A stretch of 64,000 nucleotides of DNA, taken from contig OZ029919.1 of the NCBI GenBank assembly GCA_964023275.1, forward strand, positions 34,132,865 through 34,196,864, read 5' to 3'. Below the pieces are notes generated by a model. It saw only the letters and a list, made by a program, of their open reading frames with translations. It made no database searches and had not been told where the DNA came from. Both the position numbers and the translations under genes were made by a program. How positions within the stretch are numbered: the stretch's first letter is position 1; every line of letters begins with the position of its first letter. Source of the stretch: Norana najaformis. Its lineage: Eukaryota > Annelida > Clitellata > Crassiclitellata > Hormogastridae. Shown here piece after piece: positions 12,637 through 25,200 of the stretch.

Positions 12637-15600
12637 ATCGGGAGCTAGATGCCGAGCAAGATGTCGATGCTCTCGTCGTCTTCGGGCGGGTAATTGATTT
12701 GGCCCGACGCCTGGCAAACACTGGCCGAATAGAATTCTGTTTTCTTCTTCTTCTCCTTCTCCTCCTCTTCTTCTCCTCCTCTTCTTCTCCTCCTCCTTCT
12801 TCTCCTTCTCCTCCTCCTTCTCCTTCATTCTGCTTCTGCATCTCCTCCTTCTTCTTTCTTCTTCTTCTCCTTCTTCTTCTTCTCCTCCTTCTCCTACTCC
12901 TTCTCCTTCTCCTCCTCCTCCTCCTTCTTCTTGTCCTCCTTCTCCTCCCTCCTTCTCCTTCTTCTTCTTCTTCTTCTTTCTTCTTTGGACGAGCATTGAG
13001 GAGGAAGAGGAGGAATGGGTAGTGGAGGGGAAGCGGCGAAGGATGTAGTGGATGAGGAGGAGGAGATGGAGGAAGAAGAGGAGGAGGAGGAGGAAGAAGA
13101 GGAAGAGAAGGAGGAGGAAGAGGAGGAGGAGGAAGACGAAGAGGAAGAAGAGGAAGAGAAGGAGGAGGAAGAGGAGGAAGACGAAGAGGAAGAAGAGGAG
13201 AAGAGAAGAGGAAGAAGAGGAGGAAGAAGAAGAGGAAGAAGAGGAGGATGAGGAAGTAGAGGAGTTTGATGAAGAGGAGGAGGAGGAAGAAAGGGAGGGG
13301 AGGAGGAGGAAGTTGTAGTGGAGGAGGTGGAGGAAGTGGTGATGGAGGAGGAGGATGAGAATGAAGTGGATTGGGGGAGAAGAGGCGAAGGATGTGATGG
13401 ATGAGGAGGAGTTAGTGGTGGAGGAAGAGCAAAGTGGATTGGGGGAGAAGAGGCGAAGGATGTGATGGATGAGGAAGAGGAGGAGGAGGTAGTGGTGGAG
13501 GAAGAGCAGAAGGAAGTGGTGGCGGATGAGGAAGTTAGGATGAGGGGTGGTGGTGCAGTAGTAGGAGGGAGGACGTGGTGTAGAAGGAAGTGGTAGAGAA
13601 TGAGGAGGTAAAAGTGATAGCGGAAGGATATAGGAAGAACAGGAGGGGAGATGAGGAGGAGGAGGAGGAGGAGAGTGTAATCGCAAATTTATGTAGCGCC
13701 ACTTCGGGAAAACTCATCAGAGCGCTCGAGGTAGTGGTGGAGGCGGAGGTGGTGGTAGGTGGATGCGGACGAGATAGAGGGAGATGGAAGAGGAGGAGAG
13801 ATGGAGGAGGTGCTGTAGAAGGAGGAGAGGGTGATGGAGGTTGAAGAAAAGAGAGGAGGAAAGTAAACTGATGCTGGGTTGATTAAGCCAGCCACCTGGG
13901 CAGGTTTGGGGGAGGGGCGACGGAGGCTGGGAAGTTACGGAGGAAAAGATGAAGACAGACAGTGAGGAAGACAGAGAGACGGGTAGGGAGACAGAGGGAA
14001 GAAGGAGACCTTGTCGTGGTGATATTTGTGGACCCATATGGTATTTGGACTATTTTCGATTTGCTGTCTGATGGCGCGATAGATAATCGCGATGAACAGA
14101 AGATAATAATAATAATAATAAATAATCAGAATAACGATTATTTTCCCCGAGGTAGAAATGATCCGCAAGGATTTAAAAAATTATATGTATATATATATAT
14201 ATAGTGGGACGCGGTGGTGTAGTGGTATGGTAGGTGACTCGTAACCGGAGGGTCGCGGGTTCGAATCTGCCTCAAGCCACTGCATAGCGGTAGAGATCTT
14301 TGACAAGTTGCTCACCAAAATTGTCTGTAAGGAAGGTAACGGGAAACCACTTCACTCATCTCATCCCCGGGTGGCATAAAGCCAATGGACCTGCCTTAGT
14401 TCAGAGAACTCATCATATATATATATATATATGTCATTAGATTAGATTAGATTTGAATACATTATAATCTGTGAAGCACAAATTATGGTGTGGCTGGAAA
14501 GCTCATAAACAAACTGTCTAATTGTAATCGTAATTGTGATTGCAATTTGAAATTGTAATTGTCCAGTGTTGAAAGCTTTATTTAAGTAATGTCTGTGCAG
14601 CACAGACACTGACGTCACTTGGAACTCTCATAAATTGTCAGGCGTCGCATTCAGACACTAGTGTTGCTAGGGCATTTGCCGACGTTAAACTTGTTCAAAG
14701 CACTTTCGCATTTCAAAGTAATATCCGCTAAAACGCGGAAGCTACTGTTGTCAGAGTGCTCGCAGACATAAGCTGTCTGATAGCAAGGCACATTCGCTAT
14801 CACCTCCCACCAGACTCTTTTCTCTTATTACTGGATAAATTCCACAGTAATGTCTGGCGATGAGTCACAGTGACTGCTTTCTTACTAAATGCACAAGATG
14901 TAGCTACACAAGTTTCTGCTGCTTGCGGAGATTACGTTTCAGAGTGTAGAACGAGAGAAATTGGAAGCCTTTGGCTGTCTGTGTTCCATCATGGCCTGAA
15001 AACCAATATGGTTTTGTTGATGGAACTGTAGGGAGTGGATCTGGAGCTTTTCCTTGCCTAGTTCAATCCATAGGTAAACACTGGCTTCTTGCAAAGTCAT
15101 CTCTGGTAACTGCAGATACTGATGCGACCAAATTGCGCCAGCTACTTATGTGACGTTAGATTTTGGCATTGCCTACTCTACTACTCAAATGGATTTTCTT
15201 TCCTTACATTATCATACCCTACATTCTTCTTCAAGTTCTCTACCCTCCCCCAGGGCAGGTTCTGAACCCTCCCCCAGGGTAGGTTCGAACGTCCAATGGC
15301 GCTGTTTCTGACGTTGTTGGGCCTCCTCCTTCAGTTTACCACGAGGTCCGGTTTAGTTGTTGATGCAACTGTGGGTTTTTATGGTGGGTTGTAACCAGAA
15401 GTTGGCTTGGATTGCCAGAAGGAAGCAAGGTGTTGTCTTTGATTGCTAAAGGTAAAAGGCTTACCGTATCCGTCCTCCATCATCCAGTCTAGTAGCATTT
15501 GTCTAGGTCTTTCTCTTCTTTTCTTTCCTTCCTTTTCTTTTCCTTCTTTGGTCTTCCTCTTTTCTTTACCTCCATTCTTCCCTCCGTGATATCTTACATT

Positions 15601-18600
15601 ACCTTACCAATAAATTTCCATACCTATAACATTACCATACCTATTACCATACCTTACATAGCCATACCTTACTTTACCTAACCATTAGTAAATGTTTATT
15701 GTTACTGGACTGTGCTTTTACGAGAGATATCCCCAGTTAAGGCCTACACTTCACCACAACACTGTCTTCTTGACTGTTTGTTTTGCTAAGAAGAGAAGCA
15801 TGTTTTAACCGTTGTTACTCGTTTCCCATTGGCTGGACGAAGAAAAGTAAGAAAAACAAAGAGGAGAAGAAGAAGGGGCAGAAGACAAGTGCACCCTTGA
15901 GCTAACCCTAAACCTAACCCTTAATCTAACCCTAACCCTTAATCTAACCCTAACCCTAACCTTTAAGCTAACCCTAACCCTTAAGCTAACCCTAACCCTA
16001 ACCTTTGAGCTAACCCTAACCCTTAAGCTAACCCTAACCCTTAAGCTAACCCTAACCCTTAAGCTAACCCTAACCCTTAAGCTAACCCTAACCCTTAAGC
16101 TAACCCTAACCCTTAAGCTAACCCTAACCCTAACCTTTAAGCTAACCCTAACCCTTAAGCTAACCCTAACCCTAACCTTTAAGCTAACCCTAACCCTTAA
16201 GCTAACCCTAACCCTTAAGCTAACCCTAACCCTTACCCTTAAGCTAATCCAAACAGCAGCCAGGGGTATAAAGTGAATTTCTGTAGCTCCAGTATATGGG
16301 GAATCAGGGAAAAGAAGAGCCGTCCATTGAGCTAACCTTGAGAGGCAGCTGTATGTATGAAGTGTTAGCGACTTCATTTTCGCGACCTCGGCATACGAGG
16401 GCAACTGGCCAGTCCTCTCCTTTGCTGCCAGATTTTGCCACTTTTGATATGTGCATTTTACAGCTGAGTTGACCAGGGAGTGCCATCAGTTGGACGGTCA
16501 GCGCGATTAAAGTGAGCACTAGTACAAAAGAAATCTTTGAATATCTTTTCTGCTCTGACAGGGGTTTGAATCTTCTACCTCTGGGTTGATAGTCCAGCAT
16601 GCTAACCACTATACACCAGAGAGGGTTAAAGTCGGTGGGGCTCGTATTTTTCTGTCCCTCTTGACCCACAGCTGCCTGGGGGGGATTTTGATGAATTCTA
16701 AGAGCGAGATGCCGAACGGTGGATCTATGAAATGTCATACGTGGCATGTTTTTCCCATTTGGATGGAGACGGTTGACACTTGATTTCTTCGGCCGATTTT
16801 ATAATTGGATCTGTGGCCTATGACGTTCACCACACCCCCCCAAACCAGTGTCTCGAAGCTCTGGACACTAATGTTGCAGAAGTGAAGAATTGGCCTTCCT
16901 TTTTGTTCCTTCTCATCATTCAAGGTTTTGAATTAAGGTGAGGGGCAAGGTTTCGCGATTCGTCCATCCACCCACCCACTCATCCATCCATCTTTCCACC
17001 CACTGCCCTGTCTATCCATCTGTTCCATCAATCCGGCCATCCATCATTCGTTCCCTCGATCCCTCCCTCCATTAATCAATCCGTCTTTCTGTCGGTTCAT
17101 CCACCCAGTCCGATACATCCATCCACCCTACCATCCACCCATCCTTCCACCCACTCTCCCATCCCTAACCCTTCCACTCATTCATCCATCAGTCCATCCA
17201 TCCATCCATCCACTCATCCATTAATCAATCCAACTGTCTGTTGGTCCATCCACCCAACCACCCACCCATCCAGCCATCCGATCCATCCATCCACCTTCTA
17301 CTCATCCAACCGTCTATCCACACATCCATCCGCCATCCCATCCGTCCGTCCACTCATCTATCCGTCGATCCATCTACCCACTCTCCAGTTTATCCATCTG
17401 TTCCATCCATCAGTCCGTCGATCCATCCATCCATCCATCCTTCCATCCATTAATCAGTCCATCTGTCTGTCATTCCATCCATCCATCCACCCAAAGCCTA
17501 TACCCACCCGTTCATCCGATCCATCCATCCACCTCATCCATCCATCCACTCGTCTATCCGTGGATCCATCCACACACCCACCCATCCACACCAACCAACC
17601 ACCCATTCTCCGACCGACCCACCGATGCATCCGATCCATCGCCGGATAGATTTCCGTTTCATTTCTCCGGTTCCTTAACGGCCGGGGATCAGCACCAGAC
17701 AGGAATCCGGTTACCCGTCTGTTTTCAATGCGTCTCTAGGAAACCGCTGTCTGGTCCATCTATCAACACGGGGGCCGGATTTCTCCGAGTTATCGAGCGA
17801 GCGATAATGCCGGATTTTTGGGCTATTCGGTTCGGCTGCATCCGTATCGTAGGTCTCCGGCTCCGATGGCAGCCAGGGGATGTGAGGGGGAGGGGCGGTC
17901 GCTAATGGAAACAGATAAAAAATGGCTGTCAGCAATCGGAGAAAAAAACTGCAGATAAAGATTAATCGTTCGTTAGTCATGTGCTTTTAAGAGTAAGTAA
18001 GTATGTAATCTTTAGGAGCCCAAAACAAAACCTAAACACATTCAGGTCACGACTCAAGACATCGTTTTGAACTCATGTGCAGCACCCTTGTCTTGAGCCT
18101 CGGCCATGCTACGGCGCTATATAAATTGTATTATTATTATTATTGTTATTATTGTTATTATTAAAATGTGATGTATGTACGTGAACTGTACTAGAACTCC
18201 TCAGACTGTTCTGTTTAACAGTGATTTTACTTTTTGGGTTGGAAGCATCTCTGTTGAGTTTATCCTCTAGGGGCGCTTTATAAATCTCAATTTACAATTG
18301 CAGTTGCAATTAAAATTATTTTAGTTTGCCTGCCTGCCGTAGCCTAACTTCTGGTTTCTCAGACTTACTAGATTTGAACTGGACTTCTGTGATGGATTAT
18401 GATGTTGAATACAGTTTCTCATGAAGTGACCATCGTCAGATGCTTTACGCATTATGATAACTATGCTATGGAAGTAAATAGGTCATGCATGCTTGCATAC
18501 ATGTATGTATGTGTGTATGTGTGCACATGTGTATGTTTTTCTTGTAGAGCATGTTTTTTAAACCTATTTATCACAAACTCTTTCCTGAAACCCGGTTGTT

Positions 18601-21600
18601 TGATTGAAACCCAGTTGTAATTACAAATGTTTTGAGAGGCTCGTAATAGGTGCTTTTCAAGTGTTCTGTTACAGATACATTTACAACTGAAGGTATTGAA
18701 ACAATGTGTGTAAATATCTCAGTCCTAATTTGTTACTCAATTGCAAATGACTATCATTTGACATCTGTTATCAGCTGAAGGTAGAAAACTTTGTGGAAAT
18801 ATCTCAGTACTAATTTACCAAAATGTCTCTCAATTGCAAATGACTATAATTTAACATCCCTTATCAGCTAACTGTAGAAAACTATGTGGAAATGTCTCAG
18901 TAGTAATTTACCAAAATACCGCGGTGGCAGATGACTATCATTTGACATCTTTTATCAGCTGAAGGTAGAAAAACTGTCTGAGGAAATATCTAAGTCTAGT
19001 AATGTGCCAACGTGTCTCAATCGCAAACCTTCGGTTGACATATAATATGGGTGATGGATGGGAAAGGACCCAGACGGACCATCGTAGGGACACAATAGAC
19101 CCTTTATGTGGTCCGTGCTTTGGACAGGTCTGTCAACTGAATATGTGCCTGGTGGTGTTGCGAGACCCCTTCACCGTAGATTCCGTCGCTGCCATATATC
19201 ATTGCGTCTAACCAGCCTTCATTCACGTGTCAGTTCTGCTTGGCTGATTCCGAGGTTCCACCCGACTGCCTCCGTCCGTTGGCCTAGGTGTTTAGCTGCC
19301 GTAACAGTCAACTGCCTATTAGAAGACTGGACCTACTTGTCTGGAAACTGGACGTCTTGTTTCAATCGGTCATCCTTTCAAGAATCTTGTCTTCAACCGT
19401 CCTCGAGTGGAGGATTGGCTGCACCACGGACAATTTTGTGCCATCTGCTTCTGTCCCTGGTCTCTTGTAACAACTGGTCCAACGATAATTCAGTCCATGA
19501 CTTGATGTTGTCTATCCATGTCATCTTGGGTCTTCCACGAGCGCAGGATCCAGGAATTGTGCCTTGGATGATCTCTGTGGCATAGAATAGTGCAGGATGC
19601 TGTAGCACAGTCTTGTCTTATCTTCATCCGTCCTTGAGCCGAGGATTGGTTGCACCATGGACAATTTTGTCCCATCTGCTTCTGTCCCTTGTCTCCTGTA
19701 ATAACCGGTCGAACGATAATTAGGTCCACGACTTGAAGTTGTCTCTCCATGTCATCTTGGGTCTTATCACTTATTGCACTACCGGCTTATGCTGGTTTTC
19801 TTACCTCTTCTGATGCTGCACACATTAGTGCAGCTGTTAAAAAGGCTTGCAGACGGTAAATATGTGGAAAGAAATACACTGCAGAAGAACTGATTGCTGG
19901 AGGAGACCGTGGAATATGAGATACTGTACTTTACATATGGGATGTAGGATATGGGATACTGTACTTTACATTACCACAGAGAGTGTGTTTCTCAGTGCTT
20001 GTGGTGTCTGGCCGGCTGAACTTTGAGACTTCAGTCTCAAGTTCTGCAGTCTTTTGTACCAGTCGAGTTGACAGTTCGGTGGAGACTTGACAATGCCCGA
20101 CGGGGCTGTTGCGAATGACGGTGAAAACAGCTGAAGAGCAGCGAAAGAACGCTTTGACAGGCGCCTTTGTTGGCTGGCTTGTGCAGCCGAATTTATGCTT
20201 TTTAAAGGTTTACTTGCCCCAGGGGTAGATATCAATCAGTCGTAATTGGACACGAGGTCCAGTTTAGTTGCTGATGCAACTGTGGGTTTTTATGATGGGT
20301 TGTAACCAGAAGTTGGCTTGGATTGCCAGAAGGAAGCAAGGTGTTGTCTTTGATTGCTAAAGGTAAAAGGCAGAGGTGACACGCTTGCATGAACTGCTTA
20401 CAGTACTTTATACAAAACCCAAAAGTGGTTTAGTATCTCTCGGGAGGATTGTGCAAAGTTGTTGTATATATGTACAGATTTGTATATCATATGTACATAC
20501 ATAAATATATCGTACATACATAAATGCATGCATACATACATGCATACATACATAAATACATACATACATAAATACATACATAAAAATACATCATGCATAC
20601 ATACATAAATGCATTCATCAATGCATCATATGTACTTGCATAAATACATGCACAAATACATAGAAAAATACATTATACATGCATACATAAATAAGAGTGG
20701 AGACTGCTTAGAGAAATAGATCGTCCAAGACACAATTCCTGGATCCCGAACTCGGGAAAGACCCAAGATGACATGGATAGACAACATCAAGTTGTGGACT
20801 GAATTATCATTCGACCAGTTGTTACAGGAGATGAGGGACAGAAGCAGATGGCACAGAATTGTCCATGGTGCAGCCAATCCTCAGCTCAAGGACGGTTGAA
20901 GATAAGACAAGACAATATACAACTAAAAGTCTTACTCTGATAGGTTGAGACAAACAGCTGATCGTAAGTTTGCCCTAGTTTGACCTATTTTAAATATGCA
21001 CACACAGGCACACACACACACGTGATATTAAGTGGTATTCTGATGAAGTTGTGTTACATTTGCGTGATTTTAATCTTCATTCTCAGCTACCTCTACTGGA
21101 CCGACTGGGGAGAAACCCCAAAGATCGAACGTGCAGGAATGGATGGATCGACCGACTTACGCCAGGTGCTCGTCTCAACCGACATCTTCTGGCCGAACGG
21201 ACTGACCCTCGACTACGATGCAGCCAAGATCTACTGGGCCGACGGAAAACTCAGTTACATCCACAGCTGTAATCTTGATGGAACGGGACGGAGACCGATC
21301 ATCCATGACTCGCTTCAGCATCCGTTCGCGATCACGCTCCACGAAGACCTGCTCTATTGGACCGACTGGCAGATGCGAACAATATACTCATGCAACAAGA
21401 ATTCCGGTGAAGATCGCCACGCAGTCATCACGAACCTCTACTCCCCGATGGATATTCAAGTCTACCATCCGGGTCGACAGCCACAGGGTCAGTTTCCAGT
21501 GGCAACACTCTTACGGAATATCTGTAATGTAATGTAATCGAAATTTATGTTTATTTCTTGTTTATTTGTTGCAATTTGTGCGCACCCAAGGACAGGAATA

Positions 21601-22219
21601 CAGAGTTCAAGGTGTGAAGAAGTGTGTGCGAACAACCAGTCCAGGATCGTTCACGGAGTTTGCTTATACAGGCTTGCAGCCGCAATTGTTGGACAGACAG
21701 ACACTTTGGTGCTTACGTAGCTTGTGCTAGTGTTGGAGTTTTGCCTTGGGGTTGGGGCATAAAGTGTGCTGTTCGAAGTTGGTAGTGTGTTGTTGAGTTG
21801 CACTGCAAGTTTACTTTATCTTGCTAGTTTACCTTATCTTGAAAGTAATTTATCTTATCTTTTTGGAACTCCCTTCCCTTCCTGCTTCGGTTCATTCTGC
21901 TTGGCCTCCAGAGTGGTTTCAGTCTTGACATAAGACTTGCCTCTTTCACTTAACCTATCTATCATTGCTTAGCAGTGACCCTGGATCGATGCCGTGATCA
22001 TAATTACAGCTATAGGAGTTATGAAATCAGATAGAGATTTGTTTATTAATTGGTTGATTTTGATTGCTGTTGTTGAGCAGGTAGGAATCCGTGTGGTACG
22101 AACAATGGTGGTTGTTCCCATCTGTGTCTCATATCACCCGTCTCCCCGTTCTATCGATGTGCATGTCCCACTGGAGTCAGGCAGCTGGCGAATAACAACA
22201 CTTGTGCAGATGGTTAGTG

Positions 22220-22251
<32 letters not shown>

Positions 22252-25200
22252 TGACTGACTGACTGACTGAGTGACTGACAGAGTGACTGACAGAGTGACT
22301 GACAGAGTGACTGACAGAGTGACTGACAGAGTGACTGACAGAGTGACTGTCAGAGTGACTGACAGAAAGACAGACAGACAGACTCACTGACGGAGTGACT
22401 GACAGAGTAACTGACAGACAGACTGACTGACTGATTGCTTGTTGCTCAGTCAAATAGTGTGTGAGTCTGTCTGTCACATCAGCATCATCATCGTTATCAC
22501 TATCATCAATGACAATGACATTTGTCATCACTTACCTGATTTAAGGTTTGGTTTTGGTTCGCCTTAGATGCTGGCTCTGTAGAAGTTGTATTGAACTGTA
22601 TTGTACTTTATAACTTATATAGCGCTTCTTACAGAACAAACTACTCAGCGACGCTTCCAGCATGAGAACCCTGGGAAATAAGAACGTCTTTAAACAACGA
22701 GCTGACTGGGCTCTATTACCAACAGTGACCCTTGCACGAAGTTATTAATTAATAATAGTAATACTCATAATCATATCTGTATCTTTCTCTGTGTGTCTGT
22801 ATATCTGTCTGTCTGTTTGTCTCTCTTTGTTTGCAAAACTTACTCTAAGGAAATTCTTGTTTATATCTGTTGTATGCGGAGTGAAATATCGCATCACGTT
22901 TGTTATGTTCAGGCGTTTGTTAGTTTCTGATGTTTCCTTAAGAGTTATAACATAATGAAATGTTTTTGTCATCTTCAGGTGCTTCGGAAATTCTTCTGCT
23001 GGCTCGAAGGACCGATCTGCGTTGGATCTCACTCGACACATCCGACTTTACGGACATCGTGATGCCGATCGAAGGAATACGACACGCGATCGCCGTCGAC
23101 TATGATCCTGTTGAGGGTCTTGTCTACTGGACGGACGACGAGGCTCGATCGATACGACGAGCGTATCTCAACGCAACAGGTAGAGTTAAAGAATCTAGTC
23201 TAATCATATGTTCTAATCTTATGATCTAATCTTGTGGTCTAATCTTATGATGTGATCTTATAAACTTATCTTATATGATCTTATAACCTAATCTTATAAT
23301 CTACTCTTATTATCTAATCGTATAATCTAACCTTATAACCTAATCTGATAACCTGATCTTATGATCTAATCTTATAATCTAATGTTATGTCCTAATCTTA
23401 TAATCTAATCTTATGATCTAATCTTTTGATATGATCTTATAATCTAATCTTGTAATCTAATCTTATAATCTAATCTAATATGATTCTAACTGTTGCTTTG
23501 AGCGATGAGCAAGTAGCAGAAGTAGGTCAACAGATTTAAAATGTAGTACCTTATACTATTCGCCGAGGCCAGGCCGTTGAAGTCGTCAACACTTCACAGC
23601 CTTGACTGAGTCACAAGGTGAGCAAAAGGGACTGTTCTTCTGGTGTTCTAGGAGAAGAGGTCATCATCGAAGGAAGCATTTACAATCCAGATGGAATTGC
23701 CGTCGACTGGATTGCCCGTAATCTCTACTGGACGGACAGCGGTACTGACCGCATCGAGGTGGCAAGACTCAACGGTACTTCGCACAAGGTACTGATTGCC
23801 GAGGGCCTTGACGAGCCACGGGCAATCGTGGTGGACCCGGCTGGAGGGTAAGTTGCCATCTTGTGAATTCATGATGGTTATTTGTAGTTGCAGATATATG
23901 GTTACCAAAAATAAGTGATTACCTTACCTCACTGAACCTTACCTAATAATATCATATGGAAATTTGTGAATTATTGTTGCCTTTTCTTATCATACCTTAT
24001 CTTGCCTTGCCTGATAATATCGTATAGAGATATATGAATGGCTTGTTGCTCCATCATATCTTAACCTTACCTTACTTTAATTGATGTGGGTATTTCTGGA
24101 TGTTGTGTTACCATACCATATCTTATCTTACCGAACCCTTTTGCCTTTCGATTTTGGTTTGACTGAGTGCCTGCGAATAAGCTGGTTCCTGCGACGTGGC
24201 TTTCGTTGGGTGCTGTAGAAATCTTGGAATTACGATTACGATTACCTTGCCTTATAATATCATATGGAAATTTGTGAATGTGTGGTTACCTTACCATACC
24301 TTACCGTGTCAGCTTTTGCCTAATAACGAATGTATTTTAGACTGTTATTTTGGACTGACTGGGGTTCGATACCGAAGATTGAGCGATCAAACTTAGATGG
24401 ATCAGATAGGATCATCCTAGTCAACACTTCACTCGGTTGGCCGAACGGTCTGTCCATCGACTACAAAACAAGGAAAATCTACTGGGCAGATGCCAAGACT
24501 GATAGAATCGAGATGGCTAACGTTGATGGATCTGGACGGATGACGCTGTTGAATGAGAAGCTGCCTCACGTGTTTGGAATCAGTCTACTAGGTTCGTACC
24601 TAGCTTTTGACGAAAATTGGAAACTGTATCTTTGTTAATATGTTGAAGTTTTTAATATGTCAACGAGTGTGTGGAAGTTTTTAATATGTTCATCTTTTTA
24701 ACGTGTGGAAGTTTTTAATGTGTTGAAGATGTTTTTAATGTGTGGAAGAAGTTTTTAATATGTCAAAGATGTTTTTCATGTGTGGAAGTTTTTAATATGT
24801 TGAAACTGTTTTTAATATATGTGAGAAGTGTTTAACATGTTGAAGTTGTTTTAAATTTGTTGAACTTAACAATCTAAAAACATCTTCAACATATTAAGAA
24901 CTTCTTCAACATATTGAAACTTTCTTTAACAATTTAAAAACATCTTCAACATATTGAAACTTTCTTTAACATATTAAAAACATATTTAGTAATTTAAAAA
25001 CATCTTCAACATATTAAGAACTGCCCTGCTGCTTGCTTTGTGGTGGTGATTAGGGGGAATTAATTATGCTTTTAGGAGAGTATTTGTACTGGACGGACTG
25101 GCAGGATCGTTCTATACAGAGGGTGAACAAGTCCAATGGTCGACAAAGGAGCATGATTGTTGAACACTTGCCCGACCTCATGGGCCTCAAGGCAGTCAGC

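Noticed and set aside
12472-13686. 404-codon Ser/Leu/Glu/Arg-rich frame on the - strand and overlapping poly-Glu frames
   Set aside because: Produced by the pyrimidine-purine block and CTG run; all phases are open because the triplets lack stops.
15805-16404. 199-codon frame with repeated RVRVSLRV
   Set aside because: Translation of the telomere-like array and flanks.
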